Source: Thiohalocapsa sp.
GTDB lineage: Bacteria > Pseudomonadota > Gammaproteobacteria > Chromatiales > Chromatiaceae
DNA: 64,000 nt
Assembly: GCA_021736785.1 (NCBI GenBank)
Contig: JAIPFF010000007.1
Span: 1-64,000, forward strand
Reading direction: 5' to 3'
Under the pieces are notes generated by a model. The model was not told the DNA's origin. It saw only the letters and a list, made by a program, of their open reading frames with translations, and did not search any database. Within the stretch, counting starts at the first letter, position 1; every line of letters begins with the position of its first letter. The position numbers and the translations under genes were made by a program. This document shows, one piece after another, positions 1 through 6,707 of this stretch.

Positions 1-640
1 GGCCGGACCTGATGGCGCCGACGCCCCGGCGTACCTTTTCCAGCGGCGCCAGGCCGGCGCCGATCTGCACCAGTCCGGCGGCCCCCACCAGCACGGCCAG
101 CAGAACCAGGTAGGGCAGCATGTCGGCGGCGAACGCGTCGCGCGCCGCGCTCAGCTCGCGGCGGTCGGCGGCGGCCATCACCCGCAGCCCGGGGGTGGCG
201 CCGTTGTCGGCGAGCAGAATGCGCCGTTCGCGGACCATCAGCCGCTGCCCGCCGGGGCCTGCCAAGTCGTGTGCATGGACGGCGCCGGCGTCGGGCTGGT
301 CCGGGGGCGGCTCGATGCGGCCGTCCCACAACGAGCGCGAGCGCAAAACGGCGCGTCCGGGCGGTGAGCCCGTCTCGTCGTCGATTTGCCAGTAGAGGCC
401 GCTGAGCGGCTTATGGAAGCGCGGGTCGACCGGGCGCGGCTGCAGCGTTATGGCGCCGTCGGGACCCACATGCACCGCCGCGGCAACCTGGTTGAGCTGC
501 GCCGTTAACTCGCTGCCGATGCGGCGCTCGACATGCCCCTCGAACAATGCGATCAGGCCGAGTCCGGCCAGGGTCAGCGCCACGACCAGCGTCAGCGCCG
601 CCGCGATTGCGAAACGCGCTCGTAGCGATCGACGCGTCAT
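1..640 (-). CDS. Two-component sensor histidine kinase (partial, N-terminal part only)
   Basis: The gene enters the window from its start at 640 and runs off the left edge, leaving about 213 N-terminal residues. A hydrophobic segment at roughly residues 9-31 follows a basic start (MTRRSLRARFAIAAALTL). An extracytoplasmic stretch of about 130 residues comes next, then a second hydrophobic segment and the beginning of a HAMP-like linker (APLEKVRRGVGAIRSG). This is the topology of an OmpR-partner membrane histidine kinase that senses a periplasmic signal and phosphorylates the response regulator. The kinase core lies outside the window, so the catalytic boxes cannot be checked. Only 8 nt separate it from the response regulator, so the two are co-transcribed. 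Identification rests on topology and context. Confidence 0.85.
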   Translation of the reverse strand, partial: MTRRSLRARFAIAAALTLVVALTLAGLGLIALFEGHVERRIGSELTAQLNQVAAAVHVGPDGAITLQPRPVDPRFHKPLSGLYWQIDDETGSPPGRAVLRSRSLWDGRIEPPPDQPDAGAVHAHDLAGPGGQRLMVRERRILLADNGATPGLRVMAAADRRELSAARDAFAADMLPYLVLLAVLVGAAGLVQIGAGLAPLEKVRRGVGAIRSG

Positions 641-648
641 CAGTTCTT

Positions 649-1332
649 TCACGGACGGGCGCCGCCCTCTGCATCGGGCTGCTCGACGATATAGCCGAAG
701 CCGCGTCGTGTCTGGATCAGGTCGACACCGAGCTTGCGCCGCACTCGGCCAACCAACACCTCGACCGCGTTGGAGTCGCGCTCGAAGTCTTGCGCGTAGA
801 GCTGCTCGGTCAGCTCCAATTGCGAGACGACGCGACCGGCATGCTGCATCAGGTAGGACACCAGCCGGTATTCCTGCGGCGACAGGTGGACCGGTACGCC
901 GTCGACGCTGACCCGCATCTGCCGCGTGTCCAGGGTGACGCCGCCGATATCGAGCACCGCCGTGGCTTGTCCCGCCGCGCGCCGGGTCAGCGCCCGCAGC
1001 CGTGCGATCAATTCCTCCATGCGGAAGGGTTTCGGCAGATAGTCGTCGGCGCCCGCATCGATGCCCTCGACGCGCTCGTGCCAGTCGCCGCGGGCGGTCA
1101 GAATCAGGACCGGAAAACGCTGCCCGGCGCTGCGCCAGCGGCGCAGCACGGATAGGCCGTCCATGCCGGGCAGCCCCAAGTCGAGCACGACGGCGGACCA
1201 ATTCTCGGTATCGCCGCGAAACCAGGCGTCCTCGCCGTCGTCGACGTGCTCTACGAGGAAGCCGGCGGCCTGCAGGGCCGCAAGCACGCCTTCCGCCACC
1301 CGGGCATCATCCTCGACCAAAAGCACCCGCAT
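649..1332 (-). CDS. OmpR/PhoP-family response regulator
   Basis: A 227-residue DNA-binding response regulator. The receiver domain (about residues 1-115) has the acidic pocket (VEDD, Asp8/Asp9), the phospho-acceptor Asp51 in VVLDLGLPGMDG, the conserved Thr in LTARG and the Lys in LPKPF. The C-terminal winged helix (about 125-220) ends in the typical RRGFGYIVE. The start codon overlaps the stop of the upstream PepSY gene (ATGA) and the kinase follows 8 nt downstream, so the order is PepSY, regulator, kinase. The divergent cytochrome operon and the 11-bp-spaced GCTGAC repeats at 1721-1737 suggest that this regulator controls both directions. The family is certain; the signal and targets are inferred. 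Confidence 0.95.
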   Translation of the reverse strand: MRVLLVEDDARVAEGVLAALQAAGFLVEHVDDGEDAWFRGDTENWSAVVLDLGLPGMDGLSVLRRWRSAGQRFPVLILTARGDWHERVEGIDAGADDYLPKPFRMEELIARLRALTRRAAGQATAVLDIGGVTLDTRQMRVSVDGVPVHLSPQEYRLVSYLMQHAGRVVSQLELTEQLYAQDFERDSNAVEVLVGRVRRKLGVDLIQTRRGFGYIVEQPDAEGGARP

Positions 1333-1637
1333 CAGTCGTATTTCCTGGACAGCACCTCCGCGCTGGCCGCATCCACGAGGATTTCCGATACGCGGCCGTC
1401 CGACTCGATCACCTTCAGCTCATAAACCAGGCGGCCGTCCTCGCGCTCCAGCTCCACTTCGATGATGTCGCCATTCACTTGGGCGTCCACGCTCGACAGG
1501 ATCTCGGCGATCGGCCGGACCTCGCCTCGCTGCAGGGCTTCTCGTGCCAGGTCGTGGTCGTCGGCAACGGCCGGTAGCGCCGGTACCAAAAGGGCCAGTG
1601 ACAGGGTGAGCGCGCGATTGCTTTGGCTGAATTGCAT
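1332..1637 (-). CDS. Secreted PepSY-domain protein
   Basis: A protein of about 101 residues starting at MQFSQSNRALTLSLALL, with a signal peptide ending near AVADD. The remainder is one PepSY-like domain (EALQRGEVRPIAEIL, then VELEREDGRLVYELKVI and SEILVDAASAEVL). Small periplasmic PepSY proteins are often encoded with PhoPQ-like systems and are thought to inhibit peptidases or modulate sensing. I chose the ATG at 1637 rather than upstream in-frame starts because it places the signal peptide at the N-terminus. The stop overlaps the regulator start, so this is the first gene of the three-gene operon. The domain call is good; the biochemical role is not established. Confidence 0.85.
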   Translation of the reverse strand: MQFSQSNRALTLSLALLVPALPAVADDHDLAREALQRGEVRPIAEILSSVDAQVNGDIIEVELEREDGRLVYELKVIESDGRVSEILVDAASAEVLSRKYD

Positions 1638-1694
1638 GATGACTGTCCTCGTTGAGGTGTTGCGCAAGCCGACTGCCGCGATGCAGTACCGACC

Positions 1695-1761
1695 GTCAGC
1701 CGACAGTCTGCCGGAACGAAGCTGACCGATTGCTGACAGCGGCGCACAGGGTTTCGTCAGC
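1695..1761. promoter_or_regulatory. Cluster of GCTGAC hexamers, candidate response-regulator box
   Basis: The divergent promoter region between the PepSY gene and cytochrome b561 contains GCTGAC at 1721-1726 and again at 1732-1737, exactly 11 bp apart. The same hexamer occurs in inverted orientation (GTCAGC) at 1695-1700 and 1756-1761. OmpR/PhoP proteins typically bind two hexamers in direct orientation with an 11-bp period. The assignment to the adjacent regulator is an inference. Confidence 0.5.
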
Positions 1762-1879
1762 GCATGACCGTTAGTCTGGCTCGCAACCGTCGCATCCGCA
1801 CTCCGCAGTGGCAGTGAGCGCAACCGCGGTGCAGACGGTGTGGTTTCAACGCCGATCAACGACAACGGAGCTTGCACGA

Positions 1880-2503
1880 ATGACAACATCTACCGAAGCA
1901 CTGCCGACGCTCTCGGCTGCCGAGCGCGACACCGCGGCGCACCAAGGCAGCGTGCGTGTCTGGGATCCGCTGGTTCGGATCTTCCATTGGTCACTGGTGG
2001 CGGCCTTCGCAACCGCCTACATCGTCGAAGACGACCTCCTCGGCGTGCACGTCTGGGCCGGCTATTTGGTCCTCATACTGATCGCCGTGCGCGTGGCTTG
2101 GGGCTTCGTCGGCACCCGGCACGCACGCTTCGGCGATTTCGTTCGCGGGCCGCGGCAGGTCCTCGGATATATCCACGACGCCCTGCGCTTCCAGGCCCGG
2201 CGCTACCTGGGGCACAACCCGGCCGGCGGCGCGATGGCCATTGCGCTGATGCTGCTGGTCAGCGCGACGGGGCTCTTCGGCATGGCGCTGTACGGCGCGC
2301 AGGAGCTGTCCGGCCCGCTCGCACCGCTGATGAGCGGCCTGCCCGCTTTCTGGGGCGAAGCCTTCGAGGAGACCCACGAAGTCCTCGCCAATGTCACGTT
2401 GGTGCTCATCGCCGCCCATGTCGCGGGCGTCATTTTCTCGAGCCTCTCCCACCGCGAGAACCTGGTGCGATCCATGTTCACGGGCCGGAAGCGGCGCGGC
2501 TGA
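1880..2503 (+). CDS. Cytochrome b561-type membrane protein
   Basis: A 207-residue integral membrane cytochrome b of the prokaryotic b561 / Ni-Fe-hydrogenase b-subunit type. It opens with the family's RVWDPLVRIFHWSLV motif, whose His is a haem ligand, followed by three more hydrophobic helices and further histidines (GVHVWAGYLVLIL, FEETHEVLANVTLVLIAAHV). Such proteins pass electrons between the quinone pool and periplasmic c-type cytochromes. The ATG at 1880 is preferred over an upstream in-frame start because the upstream residues are unlike the family; a weak ACGGAG lies upstream. It is followed after 17 nt by the SHP gene and then by a diheme cytochrome c, the set known from purple bacteria as the SHP cluster. 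Confidence 0.88.
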   Translation: MTTSTEALPTLSAAERDTAAHQGSVRVWDPLVRIFHWSLVAAFATAYIVEDDLLGVHVWAGYLVLILIAVRVAWGFVGTRHARFGDFVRGPRQVLGYIHDALRFQARRYLGHNPAGGAMAIALMLLVSATGLFGMALYGAQELSGPLAPLMSGLPAFWGEAFEETHEVLANVTLVLIAAHVAGVIFSSLSHRENLVRSMFTGRKRRG

Positions 2504-2520
2504 CCTACAGGGGAAATGTC

Positions 2521-2889
2521 ATGCATCGATTCAAAAGCGCCTTCGCCAAGCCTGTCGCGATCGGCATCTTGGCTGCCGGACTGACCGCCGGGATACAGAT
2601 GCCGGCCTTCGCCGGCGGCGCGGAAGCTTGGACCAAGGAATACCCGCAGGCCGACGGCTCGCCGCCGCGCAGCTGCGCGAGCTGCCATAACGCCGACCTG
2701 ACGCAGCCGGGCCGTCACGCGAAAACAGGAAAGCCCATCGAGCCATTGGCGCCGTCGGTGAATCCCGAGCGGCTGACGGACCCGAAAAAGGTCGAGAAGT
2801 GGCTCTACCGCAACTGCCGCTGGACCCTGGGCCGGGAGTGCACCGAGGCCGAAAAGACGGACTTCATCGCGTACATCGAGCGGCAGTAG
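2521..2889 (+). CDS. shp: SHP-type monohaem cytochrome c (DUF1924)
   Basis: A 122-residue secreted c-type cytochrome with a signal peptide ending near MPAFA and one haem-binding site CASCH at residues 52-56. The C-terminal part has YRNCRWTLGREC, the SHP signature: an Asn next to Cys serves as the unusual distal haem ligand, and the two cysteines form a disulfide. In the Rhodobacter protein the Asn swings away to let oxygen or other small ligands bind; its physiological role is still debated. Cytochrome b561 lies upstream and diheme cytochrome c downstream, both probably redox partners. Family assignment comes from the CASCH and NC...C motifs and from context. Confidence 0.85.
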   Translation: MHRFKSAFAKPVAIGILAAGLTAGIQMPAFAGGAEAWTKEYPQADGSPPRSCASCHNADLTQPGRHAKTGKPIEPLAPSVNPERLTDPKKVEKWLYRNCRWTLGRECTEAEKTDFIAYIERQ

Positions 2890-2918
2890 TCGCGCAGACA
2901 ACAGATCAGGAGACAATC

Positions 2919-3509
2919 ATGAACAATCCGATGCGTTATGCCGCCTTCGCGGCGGCCGGCTTGCTCGCACTCGGCGCCGCCGGGCTCGCCCTCGGCGATT
3001 CGGACGATGACGATGATCGCCGCGAATACAAAAGCGGCAGTCGCTGGATCGAGCCTCGCGCCGACGTCGCGCCCGTGACCAATGCGACATACCGCGAGGA
3101 ATGCGGTGCCTGCCATATGCCCTATCAGCCGGGCCTGCTGCCGGCGGCGGCTTGGCAACAGATCATGACGCCCGACGCGCTCGGCGATCACTACGGCGAC
3201 GATGCGTCGCTGCCGGACGGCCTGCGCACCGAGATCACGTCCTACCTCGACGGGAACGCCGCCGACGACGCCGGCCGCTCGCGATCGCGCGCCTTTGCGG
3301 TCGGCACCATTGCCGGCGACGGACTGCCCCGGATCAGCAAGACCCGCTACTTCCTGAACGAGCACGACGAGATACCGCCGCGCTTGGTTTCCGGCAACCC
3401 GGATGTCGGCAGCTTCAGTAACTGCAACGCCTGCCACCGTGGCGCGGCAGAGGGTGTTTACAATGACGACCGGGTGTTCATTCCGGGTGTCGGGCGCTGG
3501 GACGATTGA
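2919..3509 (+). CDS. Diheme cytochrome c (DHC type)
   Basis: A 196-residue secreted protein whose signal peptide (MNNPMRYAAFAAAGLLALG) is followed by an acidic stretch (DSDDDDDRRE) and two CxxCH haem sites: CGACH in the first half and CNACH near the C-terminus. This matches the diheme cytochrome c encoded with SHP and cytochrome b561 in purple bacteria, thought to relay electrons from the membrane cytochrome to SHP. AGGAG at 2908-2912 lies 6 nt before the ATG, which fixes the start. It is the last gene of the operon; a hairpin follows at 3553-3573. Confidence 0.88.
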   Translation: MNNPMRYAAFAAAGLLALGAAGLALGDSDDDDDRREYKSGSRWIEPRADVAPVTNATYREECGACHMPYQPGLLPAAAWQQIMTPDALGDHYGDDASLPDGLRTEITSYLDGNAADDAGRSRSRAFAVGTIAGDGLPRISKTRYFLNEHDEIPPRLVSGNPDVGSFSNCNACHRGAAEGVYNDDRVFIPGVGRWDD

Positions 3510-3552
3510 ATCTGCGGGCCCTGTGAAGCGCGGGAGAGGGCGGGCCAGGCGT

Positions 3553-3607
3553 GTCGTGCCGGGCTCGCACGACCGGTGCCGCCACTTCCCGGGGGTAGTG
3601 GTACGGC
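3553..3607 (+). terminator. Hairpins ending the cytochrome operon
   Basis: Two stem-loops lie in the gap between convergent transcription units. One is a perfect 7-bp stem (GTCGTGC at 3553-3559 with GCACGAC at 3567-3573). The other is imperfect (3578-3586 with 3597-3607). No clear T-tract follows, so factor-independent termination is only suggested. Nothing else is seen in 3510-3709. Confidence 0.4.
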
Positions 3608-3709
3608 TATGACAGGACCAATAGTTGGCCCGGCCCGCAAGGCATGTGCGTCTTAGGCGGGCGGCTTGGAAGCGAGCCCGCGGCGGATTGTGAGGAAGCG
3701 TTGCCCCCG

Positions 3710-3741
3710 CCGGCCCGGCGCCGCCGAGGCGGCGTCCGGCC
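3710..3741 (-). terminator. Hairpin downstream of the ricin-tailed CRTAC1-like gene
   Basis: CGCCGCC at 3719-3725 pairs with GGCGGCG at 3728-3734, and the flanks CCGGCC (3710-3715) and CCGGCC (3736-3741) can extend the stem imperfectly. It starts about 15 nt past the stop at 3757. There is no T-tract. Confidence 0.4.
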
Positions 3742-3756
3742 GGGGAGCGCGCAGGG

Positions 3757-6570
3757 TCAGTTGCGATCGAACCGCTGGTTCATCTGGCCGTTGCATGGCC
3801 ATTGAATGATGTCGGCGCCATCGGCGGCCGATTGGCCGGAGACATCCATGCACTGTCCCGAGTGGCGGAAGCGCATTTCGCCGTTGTCGTAGGTGATCTG
3901 CTGGCTGTGGCTGCCGTTGCAGATCGACTGAACCACCTTGGCGGCGTTGGCCTGCGAGGCGCCGGCCACCGCGAGACAGAGCCCGGAATTGACCGATGTG
4001 ACCGTGTAGTAGCCGGCGCCGGCGGGCTCGAATACCCAGCGCTGGTGATCGCCGCCGGTACAGGTCCACTGGAGCACACTCGCGCCGTCTTGCATCGAAG
4101 CGCTATCGACGTCCGCGCATTTGCCTGAGTGCCGGGCCGTGAGGGTCACGGGCGACGGCGGCGGTGCGCCGTCGCAGGCCTCGAGGGTTTGCAGGTTGAA
4201 CGCGCCGGTGAGGGTCTGTCCGTCGGCGCCGACTTTGACCACGGCGCCGGCGGGCAGGGTGGCAGGATTGAAGCAGACGTCGGCGCCTTCGCCGAAGCGC
4301 AGCGCGAAGCCGTCCTGGCCGCCGCGGATGGCCTTGAGGTCGAAATCGACGGTGCCGTCGCCGGGGGTACTGTCGAGCACGTCGTTGCCCTCGAGGCTGA
4401 AGCCGTCGGTCTGCAGCGTGGCGGAGGAGGTGATCAGGCCGGCATAGGTAATGGTGCTGTCGCTGCCGCCGCCGGTGATACGCACGTTCCAGCGCTCCTC
4501 GGCGCCGGTGACGGAACAATCGCGCCAGAGGAAGACGCCGGTGTCGGTCGGGCTGGAATAGCTCGGCTCGCCGCAGGCCGGATCGCTTGGCGGCGGCGGG
4601 GGCGGCGGATCGATGGGTGGGCCGGCCGGGCCCGGCTGCAGTGTGCCGGCCTCTTGCGCGACATAGATCCCGTTTGCGACCACATCCTCGAAGCGATCGA
4701 CCCGTCCCGAAGGCCAGCGGATCTCGACGTCGGCCATCCGATTGTTGGCCAGGCCGAAGTGCAGCCGGCGGTCGTTCTGCGACCAGCGATGGTAGCCGCC
4801 GTCCTGCGCGCGGTACTGGGTCTTGCCGCCCGCGGTCACATAGACGCGCGCACCGATTCCGTCGCGGTTCGACGTGGTGCCCTCAAGCTTGATCTGCAGC
4901 CAATGGTTGGTATTGCCGTTATCGCCGGACGCGTTGCGGAACATGACGTCGGGGCCGCCGACGCCCCATGGGCGCATCAGCAGACCGTTGGTGACGAACA
5001 GATCCAGAAAGCCGTCGTTGTCGTAATCGGCGGCGGTAACGCTCTCGGCAATGCCGGCAGCGCCGCCGAGCCCGACGCCGAGCGGGCCGCGGGCGCCGGC
5101 GGCGTCGTCGACTTCGGTGAAATTGCCGGCGCCGTCGTTCAAGTACAGGCGGTTCGGGATGTTCTCGACGCCCGCCGAACAGGCCATGTAGACGTCTTGG
5201 TCCATGTCGTTGTCGAAATCGCCGACGACGACACTGTTGCAGGAGACGGGCGTGTTCAGGCCGGCGCCGTAGTCGTAGTCCCAACCGGCGGGGGAGCTTG
5301 CGATCAGCCTCGCCGGCAGGGGCAATTCGGGCCGGTCGAAACCGAAGGTTGCGATATTGCCTGCCGGCCGTTCGGTATCGATCGTCACGTACGCGCGCCG
5401 GCTGTTGCCGATGTCGTAGTCGTCGTTGACGATTTGATTGCTGATGGTCACCGTCCATTCGGCGCTGCCGCTGTCGTAGTCGACCTGGACCCACCCGGCG
5501 ACACCGGTGGTCGGCCCCGCGGGATCGAGCACGATCTGCTGGGGCTCGCCGAAGGGGCCGAGTCCGCTGAAGTCGGCCGTAACCGTGATCGTGCCGTTGC
5601 TGGTGAAGCGGAAGCCTTTGGTTTCGCTGCCGCGAATGCCGTCCAGCCAGGCCTCGATGCGGTTCGGGTTGACCAGGCCGACGCCGGAGCGGCGCATGGC
5701 GCCGCGCACCGTCAAGATGTCGCCGCGCAGGTCGCCGTTGAGATCGGCGACGATGGCATCGAGGACATTGGCGGTCGATGGCAATCGATCGCCGACATCG
5801 GTAAAGGGGCGGCTCGTCGTGTCTTCGACGGCTTCGGGAAAACGCGCTTGCCGCCCGCAGACGAGCTCGGGCGAGTTGTCGTCATCGAGATGCATCAGCA
5901 GGGCGAAATCACCCCGCCCCCGGCAATTGGAGCCGGTGCCCGTATCGCGTTGCATGTCGATTCCGCCGGCGGACGCTTGCCGGAAGAACTTCCAGCCGCC
6001 CCAGGAGACGACCGCGGCATCCAGCCGGTTGTCGCCGGTCCAGTCGAACAGGGCGGCGAAGCGCCCTACCGTGCGGTCTTGCAGTCCGGAGGCCCAGAAG
6101 ATACCGGCGTCGTTGACGAGCACGTCGCTGGAGTCGCCGGCCGTGTAGTTCCAGTTGAAGAAAAAGAAGTCTTCGTCGCCGTCGTTGTCGAGATCGCCGA
6201 ATGCCGCCCCGTGGGTGTCTGCGAGCGGGTCGGTAAACCAGCCCCCGGGCATGACGTCGGATGCGACATCGGTAAAGGTGCCGTCCGCGTTGTTGCGGTA
6301 GAGCTTCACGGGGCCGCGGTGCCCGCTGGCGAAGAGATCGGGCCAGCCGTCGCCGTTGAAGTCATTCCAGCTTGCGCCCCAGCTCTCCCCCGATCGGGTC
6401 AAGCCCGACGCGGCTGTGGCGTCCTCGAATTGCAGTTGGGCGTGAGCCGGCAGCGAGGCCAGACTCAAGGCGATCGCCGTCAGCGCCGCGTTGGCGGGGG
6501 ACAAGACGGAACGGGATGCGCGCCTATGCATCCCCCGCGGGGAGTGGTCTCGGTCGGTGTCGGTGATCAT
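3757..6570 (-). CDS. Secreted CRTAC1-like FG-GAP/ASPIC protein with ricin-type lectin tail (family member 1)
   Basis: About 937 residues. The signal peptide (1-44) ends in AHA and the mature protein begins QLQFED. Repeated FG-GAP/VCBS blades follow, with calcium-loop motifs DFNGDGWPD, DLDNDGDED, DLNGDLRGD, DFDNDMDQD and DYDNDGFLD. A beta-rich insert sits between blades, and an ASPIC/UnbV domain lies at about 557-640 (NRDGIGARVYVTAGG, WPSGRVDRFEDV). A proline linker leads to one copy of the shared 134-residue Cys module (666-799) and a ricin-type beta-trefoil (805-937) with three repeats: HQRW is intact, the other two QxW sites are altered (SQQI, NQRF). The likely role is extracellular binding of a glycan or surface. 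The start at 6570 is uncertain; 6531 is an alternative. It is the most divergent and most downstream of the five paralogues. Confidence 0.85.
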   Translation of the reverse strand: MITDTDRDHSPRGMHRRASRSVLSPANAALTAIALSLASLPAHAQLQFEDATAASGLTRSGESWGASWNDFNGDGWPDLFASGHRGPVKLYRNNADGTFTDVASDVMPGGWFTDPLADTHGAAFGDLDNDGDEDFFFFNWNYTAGDSSDVLVNDAGIFWASGLQDRTVGRFAALFDWTGDNRLDAAVVSWGGWKFFRQASAGGIDMQRDTGTGSNCRGRGDFALLMHLDDDNSPELVCGRQARFPEAVEDTTSRPFTDVGDRLPSTANVLDAIVADLNGDLRGDILTVRGAMRRSGVGLVNPNRIEAWLDGIRGSETKGFRFTSNGTITVTADFSGLGPFGEPQQIVLDPAGPTTGVAGWVQVDYDSGSAEWTVTISNQIVNDDYDIGNSRRAYVTIDTERPAGNIATFGFDRPELPLPARLIASSPAGWDYDYGAGLNTPVSCNSVVVGDFDNDMDQDVYMACSAGVENIPNRLYLNDGAGNFTEVDDAAGARGPLGVGLGGAAGIAESVTAADYDNDGFLDLFVTNGLLMRPWGVGGPDVMFRNASGDNGNTNHWLQIKLEGTTSNRDGIGARVYVTAGGKTQYRAQDGGYHRWSQNDRRLHFGLANNRMADVEIRWPSGRVDRFEDVVANGIYVAQEAGTLQPGPAGPPIDPPPPPPPSDPACGEPSYSSPTDTGVFLWRDCSVTGAEERWNVRITGGGSDSTITYAGLITSSATLQTDGFSLEGNDVLDSTPGDGTVDFDLKAIRGGQDGFALRFGEGADVCFNPATLPAGAVVKVGADGQTLTGAFNLQTLEACDGAPPPSPVTLTARHSGKCADVDSASMQDGASVLQWTCTGGDHQRWVFEPAGAGYYTVTSVNSGLCLAVAGASQANAAKVVQSICNGSHSQQITYDNGEMRFRHSGQCMDVSGQSAADGADIIQWPCNGQMNQRFDRN
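4174..4575 (-). repeat. Shared 134-residue Cys module, single copy in member 1
   Basis: 402 bp from the first Cys of CGEPSYSSPTDTGVFLWRDC to the last Cys of LQTLEAC. It has the same length and almost the same sequence as the copies in the neighbouring genes. Four cysteines are conserved: CGEP, WRDC, VCFNP and EAC. Confidence 0.9.
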
Positions 6571-6707
6571 GCGTCTATCTGATTTTTGCTTGTTTTGGCG
6601 GGTGCTCGCGCAGGCGCGGCGTCCTGCAGTTACGCCGCAGTTGGCCGATCGGCTTGCCTCGGGCGGTATTGGGTTTTCGGCGCGTCCCTGCGCCGCTGAC
6701 GTAGTGA

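Noticed and set aside
6678-6695. Hairpin CGGCGC/GCGCCG after member 2 as a terminator
   Set aside because: The stem is only 6 bp and on the minus strand it is followed by AAAA rather than T residues.
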